Virus record (IMG/VR): IMGVR_UViG_3300005519_000012
Span: 1-24,170 of that record
DNA length: 24,170 nt
Strand: one strand, 5' to 3'
From: a virus
Every line of letters starts with the position of its first letter. The first letter of the stretch is position 1. Below are positions 13,130 to 20,519 of the stretch, piece by piece. The notes beneath the pieces are model-generated. The model was given only the letters and a program-made list of their open reading frames with translations, was not told where the DNA came from and did no database searches. The position numbers and the translations under genes are program-made.

Positions 13130-14407
13130 ATGAAAAAAGCACTTCAGTTGTACACCGTCGTCGCAGCCGCGATCGCCGGATTCTTCGCGGGCATGGCCGA
13201 GATCGCGTTCTGCCACTTGCACAACCACATGGCACGACAGGGCATGATCCTCGGCGCCAACACCCTGACCGGGCTGATCCCAACGATCTATAACGCGGCC
13301 GACGTCGTTTCCCGTGAGCTCGTCGGGCTGATTCCGGCGGTCTCGTCCGACATGCAATTCACGCGGGCGGCGGTAGGTCAGGTGGTTTCGTCCCCCGTGA
13401 CTGGGGCAGCAACCGCCACCGATATCACGCCGGCCGTGACGCCACCGAACGATGGCGACCAAACTGTCAACGCGATCAACATGACGATCACCAAGGCGCG
13501 CCGCGTGCCGATCCGGTGGAACGGCGAAGAAAAGCTCGGCCTGGACAACAACGGGGCAAAGTTCAACATCATCTTCCGCGACCAGGTTGCGCAAGCTATG
13601 CGCACGCTGACCAACGAGGTTGAGTCGGACCTCGCGGCGTTGCACGCGTTCGCGTCGCGTGCCTACGGTACGGCCGGCACCACGCCGTTCGCCAGCAATC
13701 TGGGCGATCCAGCACAAATGCGCAAGATCCTGGCCGATAACGGCGCACCACCGACCGACATGCAGCTGGTCATCGACACCTCGGCGGGCGCCGCCATGCG
13801 CACTCTGGCGCAGCTGACCAAAGCGAATGAAGCAGCGGACACTTCGCTGCTGCGCCGCGGTGTGCTGCTGGACATCCACGGTTTCGCGATTCGCGAATCG
13901 GCCGGTATCAAGACCTCGGTCGCAGGTACCGGCTCGGGCGCGACCACGAATGCGACCGGCTACCCTGTGGGCGCGACAGTGATCACGTTGGCATCTGCGG
14001 GTACTGGCACGTTGCTGGCCGGGGATGCTGTCTCGTTTGCCGGCGACACGAACAAGTATCTGCTGGGCAGCGGGGACGCCGACACTTCCAACGGCGGCAC
14101 CATCACCCTGGCGGCACCAGGTCTGCGCAAGGCAATCCCTGCCGCAGCGACAGCGATTACCGTGGTCGCCGCTGCTACGCGCAACATGGCATTTGCCCGC
14201 TCGGCGATCCAGCTCGCAACCCGCGCGCCGGCGCTGCCGCCGCAGGGTGACAGTGCAGTTGATCGCCAACTGGTGACCGACCCGGTGAGCGGCCTGACGT
14301 TCGAAATCGCGATGTACGCCCAATATCGTCAAATGCAATACGAAGTGTCGATGGCATGGGGCGTGAAAGCGGTGAAGACGGAACACATGGGGATTCTGCT
14401 CGGCTAA
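13130..14407 (+). CDS. Major capsid protein, P22 coat-like family
   Basis: 425 residues as called. ANTLTGLIPTIYNAADVVSR, then ELVGLIPAVSSDM and ITKARRVPIRWNGEE, is the signature of P22-type coat proteins. A later segment (TVITLASAGTGTLLAGDAVSFAG) corresponds to the inserted domain of that family. About 40 residues precede the normal family start and contain a hydrophobic run (TVVAAAIAGFFAGMAEIAF, 9-27). Internal ATGs at 13229 and 13244 would remove it, but neither has a ribosome site, and the ATG at 13130 is also weak. Coat protein forms the capsid shell on the scaffold encoded upstream. A terminator follows. Confidence 0.85.
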   Translation: MKKALQLYTVVAAAIAGFFAGMAEIAFCHLHNHMARQGMILGANTLTGLIPTIYNAADVVSRELVGLIPAVSSDMQFTRAAVGQVVSSPVTGAATATDITPAVTPPNDGDQTVNAINMTITKARRVPIRWNGEEKLGLDNNGAKFNIIFRDQVAQAMRTLTNEVESDLAALHAFASRAYGTAGTTPFASNLGDPAQMRKILADNGAPPTDMQLVIDTSAGAAMRTLAQLTKANEAADTSLLRRGVLLDIHGFAIRESAGIKTSVAGTGSGATTNATGYPVGATVITLASAGTGTLLAGDAVSFAGDTNKYLLGSGDADTSNGGTITLAAPGLRKAIPAAATAITVVAAATRNMAFARSAIQLATRAPALPPQGDSAVDRQLVTDPVSGLTFEIAMYAQYRQMQYEVSMAWGVKAVKTEHMGILLG

Positions 14408-14438
14408 TAGCTGAATCGAGACCCGTGTTGCTTCAAAT

Positions 14439-14468
14439 CATCCGGGGCTGCGGCCCCGGATGTTTCCT
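14439..14468 (+). terminator. Intrinsic terminator behind the coat gene
   Basis: CATCCGGGGC (14439-14448) pairs perfectly with GCCCCGGATG (14453-14462) around TGCG. The tail TTTCCTTA is short on T, so termination may be partial, or the hairpin may protect the coat messenger. Confidence 0.7.
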
Positions 14469-14493
14469 TATGCCTTTTCAGGAGTGAGAAAAA

Positions 14494-14748
14494 ATGAGCG
14501 ATTCGACGGAAACGATCAAAATCAAACCGTCGCACGAGTCTCAAGGCGACTACGTGCTGATCAACAAGTCTGAGTTCGACGAGACGGTCCACGAACTCTT
14601 CGACTCCGACGGCGTGACCAAGAAGACATCGGACGGCATGAACGTGGACCAGATCAAGGCCGCATTGGCCGAAAAGAAGATCGCCATCCCCGACGGTGTG
14701 ACCAAGAAGACCGAGTTGGCCGCGCTACTGGATAAATTTCAGACCTGA
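14494..14748 (+). CDS. Small virion-region protein with C-terminal HeH/SAP-like segment
   Basis: 84 residues behind AGGAG. The N-terminal half is charged (ETIKIKPSHESQGDYVLINK). The C-terminal 35 residues (MNVDQIKAALAEKKIAIPDG, then VTKKTELAALLDKF) have the helix-extended-helix look of small phage HeH/SAP-like domains. The motif GVTKKT occurs twice (about residues 40-45 and 68-73). Position after the coat gene suggests a head-associated or connector accessory role. It overlaps the end of the convergent gene by 10 bases. Confidence 0.65.
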   Translation: MSDSTETIKIKPSHESQGDYVLINKSEFDETVHELFDSDGVTKKTSDGMNVDQIKAALAEKKIAIPDGVTKKTELAALLDKFQT

Positions 14749-15656
14749 GGAGCTAAAACGGACGGGTCGCGAATAACTTCATCAAGCTGGCAAAAAAGAA
14801 ATTCAGCCGCCGGGGAAAAACGTAGATCAGAAAACGCTCCGCTCGCTTTCAGCTGAGGCCAGTCCGACCAGGATTGTTGACTGAACGCGACATGGTAAAG
14901 AGTGAGGAGGCGCTCGGCATGCCCGATTCGCGAATTCATGATCCCTTTGTATGTGACTTTGGTCCGATCGGGAATTTCTTGCGCTTCCAGCCAAAGCAGG
15001 AGCTCAATGAGAGTCAGTGCGACCGGGTTGACGGAAGTCCAGTGAAAATTTGTGATGCTCTGCCAGGCCGAATGTACGTTTAAGTAGCCATGTCGAAGCA
15101 TATCCGGCGCCATTGGGTTGGCGAACGAAAATGTTGGATCTCGTGCCTCTGGATGATCATTGCCCAAATCGACCAGCAGGTAATCGCCGGTGTTGTTGTA
15201 AATGATACTGTTGAGCGCATCGGCCCCTTGACTTTTTCCGGAGCGGGCAGCTGCCACTACCTCAAGATAAAATTTTACGAGAGAAAAAAATGTCGCTTCA
15301 AACCGCGACAGATTTGCTGTTTCCTGCTGGGCGGCAAGAATTTTTCGAGTCTCCGCGAGGTCTTCTTTCGCGGTTCGTAGCTCATCTTTTTGCATTCTGA
15401 TGGTAAAGAACAACGCGATGATCGTGACGAGGCCGATCGCGGGGTTCAAGATTCCCCCGAAATAATCACCAACTTGGCCGAGCTGACTCATGCCATAGGG
15501 CGGCGCATGGAATTTTGCCACCACCAGAAAGCCAATCAATAGCATGGCGACCGCACCAACAAACAGTGTTGCACCGTATAGCAATTTTTCCTCGATAGAC
15601 AGCTGGGAGTAATAGTTGCGCGCTCGGCTTACACGGCCATTAACGTTTTTTGTCAT
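14739..15656 (-). CDS. Membrane protein resembling putative phage abortive-infection proteins (putAbiC-like)
   Basis: 305 residues from the ATG at 15656-15654, behind AGGAAG; an upstream ATG at 15716 lacks such a site. Two membrane segments (about 25-47 and 69-86) enclose QVGDYFGGILNPAIG. A charged coiled coil follows (MQKDELRTAKEDLAETRKIL), then SRFEATFFSLVKFYLEV. This order, with GDYFGG-LNP and F-E-x-T-F-F, is the N-terminal signature of the putAbiC family. The C-terminal half is not clearly recognised. It lies leftward inside the head genes, is less GC-rich than its neighbours and has its own ribosome site, so it is probably lysogeny-expressed cargo for excluding other phages. That activity is inferred from family resemblance only. 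Confidence 0.7.
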   Translation of the reverse strand: MTKNVNGRVSRARNYYSQLSIEEKLLYGATLFVGAVAMLLIGFLVVAKFHAPPYGMSQLGQVGDYFGGILNPAIGLVTIIALFFTIRMQKDELRTAKEDLAETRKILAAQQETANLSRFEATFFSLVKFYLEVVAAARSGKSQGADALNSIIYNNTGDYLLVDLGNDHPEARDPTFSFANPMAPDMLRHGYLNVHSAWQSITNFHWTSVNPVALTLIELLLWLEAQEIPDRTKVTYKGIMNSRIGHAERLLTLYHVAFSQQSWSDWPQLKASGAFSDLRFSPAAEFLFCQLDEVIRDPSVLAPQV

Positions 15657-15736
15657 TGTCGCTTCCTGTTGTTTTTCTGAGGGAACTATCTTAAACGAAC
15701 CTCGGGGCGACAGCATTTTCCGTAGAGAGAGTATTT

Positions 15737-16141
15737 ATGCCCCTGACCGCCGCGCAACTGACCGACACACGCCGCTACATGGGATACCAAGTGGCCGGAA
15801 CGACCATGCCGATCACCGGCGACAGCGACATCGTCTATGGGGCGTTCGGCATGGTGACGATGTCGCTGTTCACCCGCTTGACGACTTTGACTGCCAGCGA
15901 GGAACAGGTGCTCACCGATAAGTTCCTGACCCGCCTGAATGAGCTCGAGGACGACATTTTTGGGTCTCGCGACAACCTCGACACGTCGAAGGCGGCAGTG
16001 TGGGTGCACAACGATCTCGAAATCGCAGACCGATCTGCCTTGTACAAGCGCATTCGCATGGAGATGTGCCGGTTCATCGGCTTTGCCGCCGGCCCCGGGC
16101 TGTGTGGTGGTGGCGCGTCCGTCTCTTTGGTGCGCGCGTAA
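15737..16141 (+). CDS. Head-tail connector-region protein
   Basis: 134 residues. The start TAAQLTDTRRYMGYQ and a central helical part (TASEEQVLTDKFLTRLNELE, KAAVWVHNDLEIADRSALYK) resemble small head-completion proteins by layout. It is the first structural gene after the interrupting minus-strand gene and is coupled to the next by TAATG at 16139-16143. The exact family was not identified. The position between coat and tail-completion genes is the main evidence. Confidence 0.6.
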   Translation: MPLTAAQLTDTRRYMGYQVAGTTMPITGDSDIVYGAFGMVTMSLFTRLTTLTASEEQVLTDKFLTRLNELEDDIFGSRDNLDTSKAAVWVHNDLEIADRSALYKRIRMEMCRFIGFAAGPGLCGGGASVSLVRA

Positions 16142-16785
16142 TGGATGCCGTAAAACTCCAGAACAAGATTTACGCCGGCTACGGTAAGGCTGCGCTACGC
16201 CTGGGCTTGGACAACACGCAATATCGCCCCGTCGGCGCCGGCGATCCACTCGCCACGCCGTTCGCCACGCTCAAGGCAAGCTACAACGCCGAGGACATGA
16301 CGTACGGCAAGGCGAATAAATACGGCGTGTCGGTCTGGTGGGGCCTCTTCGATGGACGGGTGACGCAGGCCGGCGACTACCTGGTGGGTCCGCAGGGCAT
16401 TTTCTTCATTGCGAGCCAGCAGCTGCACCTGCCGATCCAGTGCGTGCAGTGCAATCGCAGGGTCCGCCTGACGCGCATGCCTGACGACGGCACGGTCGGC
16501 GCCGGCGGCTATCGCGGCAACTGCGCCGGCGAGGCGCAGGACCAACTGGGCGCGCTCGGCTGGCCGGCATCGGTGCTGCTGAAGGGGCGCATGGAAAACA
16601 CCGGCTCCGACCTGCCGGGCGCAACCAAGAACGTGGGCTGGCAGATCCTGCTGCCGGCGTCGGTCCCGATCATCATCAACGCCAGCGACATGCTGGTGGA
16701 CGATCTCGGCCGCCGGTACGCAGTGCAGGGCGCCGAACAGACGGACATGGGTTGGCGCTTGACGACGGTAGAGGAACATCTGTAA
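16141..16785 (+). CDS. Head-tail joining or minor tail protein
   Basis: 214 residues from the ATG at 16141, chosen for its TAATG overlap with the previous stop. Beta-rich, with a CVQC pair (Cys101, Cys104) and LLPASVPIIINASDMLVDDL followed by GRRYAVQGAEQTDMGWRLTT. That C-terminal pattern is typical of phage stopper or neck proteins that sit between connector and tail terminator genes. TAATG couples it to the following gene. Assignment rests on order and general pattern. Confidence 0.55.
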   Translation: MDAVKLQNKIYAGYGKAALRLGLDNTQYRPVGAGDPLATPFATLKASYNAEDMTYGKANKYGVSVWWGLFDGRVTQAGDYLVGPQGIFFIASQQLHLPIQCVQCNRRVRLTRMPDDGTVGAGGYRGNCAGEAQDQLGALGWPASVLLKGRMENTGSDLPGATKNVGWQILLPASVPIIINASDMLVDDLGRRYAVQGAEQTDMGWRLTTVEEHL

Positions 16786-17627
16786 TGGCCGATTTCACGG
16801 ACGTCGCGAATACGCTGGTGGCGCTGATCGCCGGCATCGTCTACCCCAACGGGACGGCGGCGCCTTCGGTCACCGGGGCGCCGGTGAAGATTTACCAGGG
16901 CTGGCCTGACGCGGTCCAAATTCAGAAAGACCTGCAGGCGGGTGTCGTCAACATCTCGGTGTTCCCGCTGCCGACCGAAAAGCTGCTGCCGTACCGGAAC
17001 ATGGAATGGCAGCAGTTGTCGATCACGCCTGCCACGATCACGCTTGAGGTCACGCCGTCAAGGGTGACTTTCAGCGGCGCGGCCGCCGCTGGCCAGAACA
17101 TCGCCGTGCTGGCTGACCGCGTGCCGTTCGTCCTGGCAGTTCAGGAGACCGATACGCTCAACAGCATCGCCGCCGCCTTCGCGACGCTGGTCAGCGCGGT
17201 GCGCGCGGCGTCGAGCTCCGGCCCTGTCCTGACGGTACCGAACGCGCATGCACTGGTGGCGCGCATCGGGACGCTCGGGACGAGCATCCGCGAGCTGCGG
17301 CGCACCGACAGGACGTTCCAGATCACCATCTGGGCAAATTGCTTTGACCAGCGCGACCCGCTGGCGAAGTTGCTCGACGCGGCGCTGATGCGCAGCTACC
17401 GCCTCGAGCTTCCGGACGGCACGCAGGGAATCGTGCGCTACCGCAGTTCAGCGCAGGACGACGGCAAGCAAAAGCAGGGGCTGTACCGGCGTGATTTCAT
17501 GTATAGCGTCGAATTTGCGGTAACCGAGACCTTGACCGACACCCAAGTCGTGACGGAGCAAACCGGCGTATCGGTTGTACCGCTTCCGGATAGTGCACCA
17601 GTCGGCCAGATCATCATCAATTCGTGA
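16785..17627 (+). CDS. Putative tail terminator / completion protein
   Basis: 280 residues from the ATG at 16785 (TAATG overlap). VANTLVALIAGIVYPNG and VKIYQGWPDAVQIQKDLQAG at the start, and TFQITIWANCFDQRDPLAKL later, are of the type seen in phage tail-completion proteins. Residues about 95-150 look like an insertion similar to phage structural repeats (ITLEVTPSRVTFSGAAAAGQ, then AVQETDTLNSIAAAFATLVS). The place just before the sheath gene is where tail terminators of contractile phages are often found. Confidence 0.55.
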   Translation: MADFTDVANTLVALIAGIVYPNGTAAPSVTGAPVKIYQGWPDAVQIQKDLQAGVVNISVFPLPTEKLLPYRNMEWQQLSITPATITLEVTPSRVTFSGAAAAGQNIAVLADRVPFVLAVQETDTLNSIAAAFATLVSAVRAASSSGPVLTVPNAHALVARIGTLGTSIRELRRTDRTFQITIWANCFDQRDPLAKLLDAALMRSYRLELPDGTQGIVRYRSSAQDDGKQKQGLYRRDFMYSVEFAVTETLTDTQVVTEQTGVSVVPLPDSAPVGQIIINS

Positions 17628-17634
17628 GGAAACC

Positions 17635-17805
17635 ATGAAGCTTGTTGTGAAGCACGCCTTTGCCGGCTACCAGGTGGGCGAACAGATCACCGATCCGACA
17701 ACGGTCGACGCCATCGTCGCCGGCGAGCACCTGCATGACGTCATCAAGGTTGGCGTGACCGCTCAGGACGTCGCAGCGGTCACGAAGCTGCCGAAGACGA
17801 AGTAG
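17635..17805 (+). CDS. 56-residue hypothetical structural-region protein
   Basis: Starts with the ATG at 17635 behind GAGGAAA. MKLVVKHAFAGYQVGEQITD, followed by a short helical end, resembles the very small proteins that often sit before sheath genes of contractile phages. Its shape suggests a small beta domain. No function can be assigned. Tandem terminators follow. Confidence 0.7.
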   Translation: MKLVVKHAFAGYQVGEQITDPTTVDAIVAGEHLHDVIKVGVTAQDVAAVTKLPKTK

Positions 17806-17827
17806 CACCGCAGCACCCCATCACCAA

Positions 17828-17850
17828 CCCCGCCTTGTGCGGGGTTTTTT
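17828..17850 (+). terminator. First of two tandem terminators before the sheath gene
   Basis: CCCCGC (17828-17833) pairs with GCGGGG (17839-17844) around CTTGT and is followed by six T. Confidence 0.85.
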
Positions 17851-17855
17851 CATTT

Positions 17856-17879
17856 AAAGCCCCGTTGAAGGGGCTTTTT
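17856..17879 (+). terminator. Second tandem terminator before the sheath gene
   Basis: AAAGCCCC (17856-17863) pairs with GGGGCTTT (17870-17877), with more T after it. It ends only a few bases before the sheath Shine-Dalgarno, so sheath translation and termination signals nearly touch. Confidence 0.8.
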
Positions 17880-17893
17880 CTTTGGAGGCTTCG

Positions 17894-19435
17894 ATGCCAG
17901 TTGTCCAACAGGGTCAAATCAATACGACGGCATTGATCGTCCCCGATCTCTACGTTCAAATCGTACCGCCGCAGGTCGCGCTGCTGAACGGTGTGCCGAC
18001 CAATATCCTCGGCGTGGTCGGCACCGCGACATGGGGCCCGGTCAATTCGCCGTCCATCGGTGGCACCATGGCTGATTATTCCCGCATTCATGGCCAGATC
18101 CAGAACCGCAAGTACGACATGGGCACCGCAGTGGCAGCCGCAGTGCTGCAAGGCGCTGCGAACTTCCGGTTCGTTCGCGTAACGGACGGCACCGACGCCG
18201 CCGCCAGCACCATTGTGCAGACCAGCTGCATCACGCTGACCGGAAAATACACCGGGACTACCGGCAACGCCTTGCAGGCCACGCTCGCCGCCGGCAGCGC
18301 GCCGAACACCTCGCGCATCACGCTGGCGCTGCCAGGATTCCAGCCCGAAGTCTTCGACAATATCCCCGGCACTGCCAATGCACTCTGGGTGAACATGGCG
18401 GCCGCGATCAACAACGGGAATGGCGCGCTGCGCGGCAAGTCCGAGCTCGTGGTCGCGACTGCGGGCGCCGGAACCGCGGCGCTGGCCCCGGCGACAGTGA
18501 CATTTTCTGGCGGCACCGACGGCGCTACCACGATCACCGGCAGCGTGTTGGTGGGTGTCGACACCACCACGCGCACCGGCATGTACGCGCTGCGCAACAC
18601 CGGATCCTCGATCGCGCTGCTGGCGGACTGCGACGACTCGACAACATGGACGAATCAGGTCGCATACGGCTTGTCCGAGGGGACCTACATGATCGGCGTC
18701 GGCCCCGCCGGTGACACGATCGCGAACGCCGTGTCGACCAAGGCAACCGCCGGCATCGACAGCTATGCATTCAAGCCGCTGTTCGGCGACTGGGTCTATT
18801 TTCTCGACACCGTCAACGGTGTGACGCGCCTGATCTCGCCACAGGGCTTCGTGGCCGGCTTGCTTGCCAACCTGTCGCCTGAGCAATCCTCGCTGAACAA
18901 ACAGCTTCAGGGCATCGTCGCGACGCAACGCACCATTCAGAACCGCGTCTACAGCTCCGCTGAGCTGCAAGCACTGGGGCAGGCGGGTATCGACCTGGTC
19001 ACCAATCCGGCGCCGGGCGGCAACTACTTCGCCGCGCGCTTCGGACACAACTCGTCGAGCAACGCCGTGATCAACGGCGACAACTACACCCGGATGACGA
19101 ACTACATTGCCTACACGCTGGCATCCGGCATGGGCAAGTTCGTCGGGAAGTTGCAGTCGCTTCAAAAGGACGATCCGACCCGCTCCGGCGCCAAGGCACA
19201 GGTCGATGCCTTCCTGGCCGGTATGAAGCAATCCACCTCCGGTACCGGCCTCGGCATGATCGACGACTTCTCGACGATCTGTGACCTGACGAACAACACG
19301 CCGAACCGCATCGCGCTCGGCTACATGCAGATGGACGTGAAGGTCCGGTACCTGTCGGTGGTCGAGAAGTTCCTGATCAACCTGGAAGGCGGGCAGTCGG
19401 TCCAAGTCGCCCGCGTTTCCACAGCCACGGCGTAA
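17894..19435 (+). CDS. Tail sheath protein (contractile tail)
   Basis: 513 residues from the ATG at 17894 behind TTTGGAGG. The N-terminus VPTNILGVVGTATWGPVNSP and FRFVRVTDGTDAAAS are the sheath signature. The C-terminal part (MTNYIAYTLASGMGKFVGKL, then a beta end LIDDFS-like MIDDFSTICDL) matches the domain that interlocks neighbouring subunits. The middle contains an immunoglobulin-like or variable insertion (about 110-230). Presence of a sheath shows that the phage is a myovirus-type with a contracting tail. Length is ordinary for the family. Confidence 0.9.
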   Translation: MPVVQQGQINTTALIVPDLYVQIVPPQVALLNGVPTNILGVVGTATWGPVNSPSIGGTMADYSRIHGQIQNRKYDMGTAVAAAVLQGAANFRFVRVTDGTDAAASTIVQTSCITLTGKYTGTTGNALQATLAAGSAPNTSRITLALPGFQPEVFDNIPGTANALWVNMAAAINNGNGALRGKSELVVATAGAGTAALAPATVTFSGGTDGATTITGSVLVGVDTTTRTGMYALRNTGSSIALLADCDDSTTWTNQVAYGLSEGTYMIGVGPAGDTIANAVSTKATAGIDSYAFKPLFGDWVYFLDTVNGVTRLISPQGFVAGLLANLSPEQSSLNKQLQGIVATQRTIQNRVYSSAELQALGQAGIDLVTNPAPGGNYFAARFGHNSSSNAVINGDNYTRMTNYIAYTLASGMGKFVGKLQSLQKDDPTRSGAKAQVDAFLAGMKQSTSGTGLGMIDDFSTICDLTNNTPNRIALGYMQMDVKVRYLSVVEKFLINLEGGQSVQVARVSTATA

Positions 19436-19453
19436 GCGCCTTTTAACCACAAC

Positions 19454-19475
19454 AAGCCGCCTTCGGGGGGCTTTT
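19454..19475 (+). terminator. Hairpin with T-run between sheath and tube genes
   Basis: AGCCGCC pairs with GGGGGCT around TTCG with one internal G x G mismatch, then TTTT. It is weaker than the others, and sits directly before the tube ribosome site. Confidence 0.65.
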
Positions 19476-19491
19476 CAATTTGGAGGCATCA

Positions 19492-19929
19492 ATGCCAGTA
19501 GGCGGCCAAACCGTAGGTAAAGATATTCGCCTTGTCATCGTGACCGGGAGCGGGACACTTGATGTTCCACCAGCAGCCATCACCGGCTTTTCAGCGGCCC
19601 CGGAAAACCGCGTCGATCAACGTCAAGGTTTTGACGGCGAGACGCGGCACCTGGTGACGCCGGGCCCATGGAAGGGCTCGATCGACATCGACCGTTTCAA
19701 CAGTGCGGTCGAGGATTTCTGGGCGCAGATCGAAGCGAATTACTACGCCGGCGTGAACACGCCATACGGGACGATTCAAGAAACGATTCAGGAGCCGAAC
19801 GGCGGCATCACTCAGTTCCGCTATGAAAAAGTCTCGCTCGACCTGAAGGACCTGGGCTCGAAAACGGCTGACAAGGCGGTGACGATCAAGCTCGATTTCC
19901 ACGCGTCGCGTCGCACGAAGATTCAATAA
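19492..19929 (+). CDS. Tail tube protein
   Basis: 145 residues from the ATG at 19492 behind TTTGGAGG, the expected gene after the sheath. Beta-rich: DIRLVIVTGSGTLDVPPAAI, a middle helix (SAVEDFWAQIEANYYAGV) and a strand end (TQFRYEKVSLDLKDLGSKTA). The size is normal for contractile-tail tube proteins, which stack as rings inside the sheath. The assignment is from position, size and fold pattern. Confidence 0.8.
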   Translation: MPVGGQTVGKDIRLVIVTGSGTLDVPPAAITGFSAAPENRVDQRQGFDGETRHLVTPGPWKGSIDIDRFNSAVEDFWAQIEANYYAGVNTPYGTIQETIQEPNGGITQFRYEKVSLDLKDLGSKTADKAVTIKLDFHASRRTKIQ

Positions 19930-19980
19930 CCAAGCACGGCGGCGATTCTGCCGCTGGCGCTTACCAATAAAGGAAAATCG

Positions 19981-20349
19981 ATGTCCACAGTTGAGATCAT
20001 CAAGCCATCCGACCAGATCGTCGCAGAGGCAAACCAGGTAATCGTTTTAGGCAGCGGCGTCTTGAAGGTAGGAATTAAGAACCCAGGACCGCTGGCACAG
20101 TTTGAGCTCGTCCGGATGATCGGCGCTGAAGCTGCGGCGAACACGACTTACGTGATGATGGTCATGCCGATGATGTGGGTTGTCGATATCAACGGCGAGC
20201 CGGTTCCGCGTCCGAAGACCCCGCGCGAGCTCAATGCCCTGATCCTCCAGCTGGGTCAAGAGGGTATTTCTCTCCTCTCGCAGCACTTCACTGAAATCGC
20301 CAAGCAGGACGACGGTGACGACGGCGCGGGTGACGCGGTAAAAAACTAG
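19981..20349 (+). CDS. Tail assembly chaperone, short form (gpG-like)
   Basis: 122 residues in the zero frame. Helical body with PRPKTPRELNALILQLGQEG, then a very acidic end (KQDDGDDGAGD) just before a slippery A AAA AAC and a TAG stop. It lies between the tube and the tape measure, the standard site for the chaperone pair that coats the tape measure while the tube forms. It corresponds to gpG of lambda-type phages by position and by the frameshift arrangement, not by sequence identity that I can claim. Confidence 0.8.
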   Translation: MSTVEIIKPSDQIVAEANQVIVLGSGVLKVGIKNPGPLAQFELVRMIGAEAAANTTYVMMVMPMMWVVDINGEPVPRPKTPRELNALILQLGQEGISLLSQHFTEIAKQDDGDDGAGDAVKN

Positions 20350-20402
20350 CGCGGAATCCCGAATTTCAGGAAATCTGCTTCCTGATAAAAAACGGGGTTC
20401 CG
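20340..20402 (+). promoter_or_regulatory. Programmed -1 ribosomal frameshift signal
   Basis: The heptamer A AAA AAC (20340-20346) is in the zero frame as X XXY YYZ, right before the TAG stop. Five bases later CGGAATCCCG (20352-20361) pairs with CGGGGTTCCG (20393-20402) over 10 base pairs with one G-T wobble. Inside the loop CAGGAA/TTCCTG (20367-20384) forms a second hairpin. Spacer and stem are the standard design for -1 frameshifting. Confidence 0.8.
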
Positions 20403-20519
20403 TTCGATGTGGCGCATAGCGTCGACGTCATCGTGCGTAAGGCATACGCGATCACCTTTCGCGAATTGAGCGGCGACAAATTCGAGTTCGAAACCGGAAA
20501 GTGGGTAGAGCCGACATGA
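20340..20519 (+). CDS. Frameshift extension of the tail assembly chaperone (gpGT-like T part)
   Basis: After a -1 shift at AAAAAAC, the frame continues 57 codons from 20346 to a TGA at 20517-20519, giving a fusion of about 179 residues with the upstream protein. The downstream frame has no start codon or ribosome site of its own but reads as real coding sequence (NPEFQEICFLIKNGVPFDVA, VDVIVRKAYAITFRELSGDK, ending KWVEPT). It ends in an ATGA overlap with the next gene at 20516. Without frameshifting, the stretch from 20350 to 20515 would be unexplained. Confidence 0.8.
   Translation, partial: KKLARNPEFQEICFLIKNGVPFDVAHSVDVIVRKAYAITFRELSGDKFEFETGKWVEPT

Noticed and set aside
13124-14386. Leftward frame of 420 codons opposite the coat gene
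   Set aside because: Composition is that of antisense high-GC sequence and the plus frame is a clear coat protein.
17780-19450. Leftward frame of 556 codons opposite the sheath gene
   Set aside because: Arg/Gly/His-rich product without ribosome site; the sheath signature is on the plus strand.
20350-20515. A separate gene or pseudogene behind the short chaperone
   Set aside because: No start codon with ribosome site; slip site, stem and in-phase -1 frame show it is a frameshift extension.
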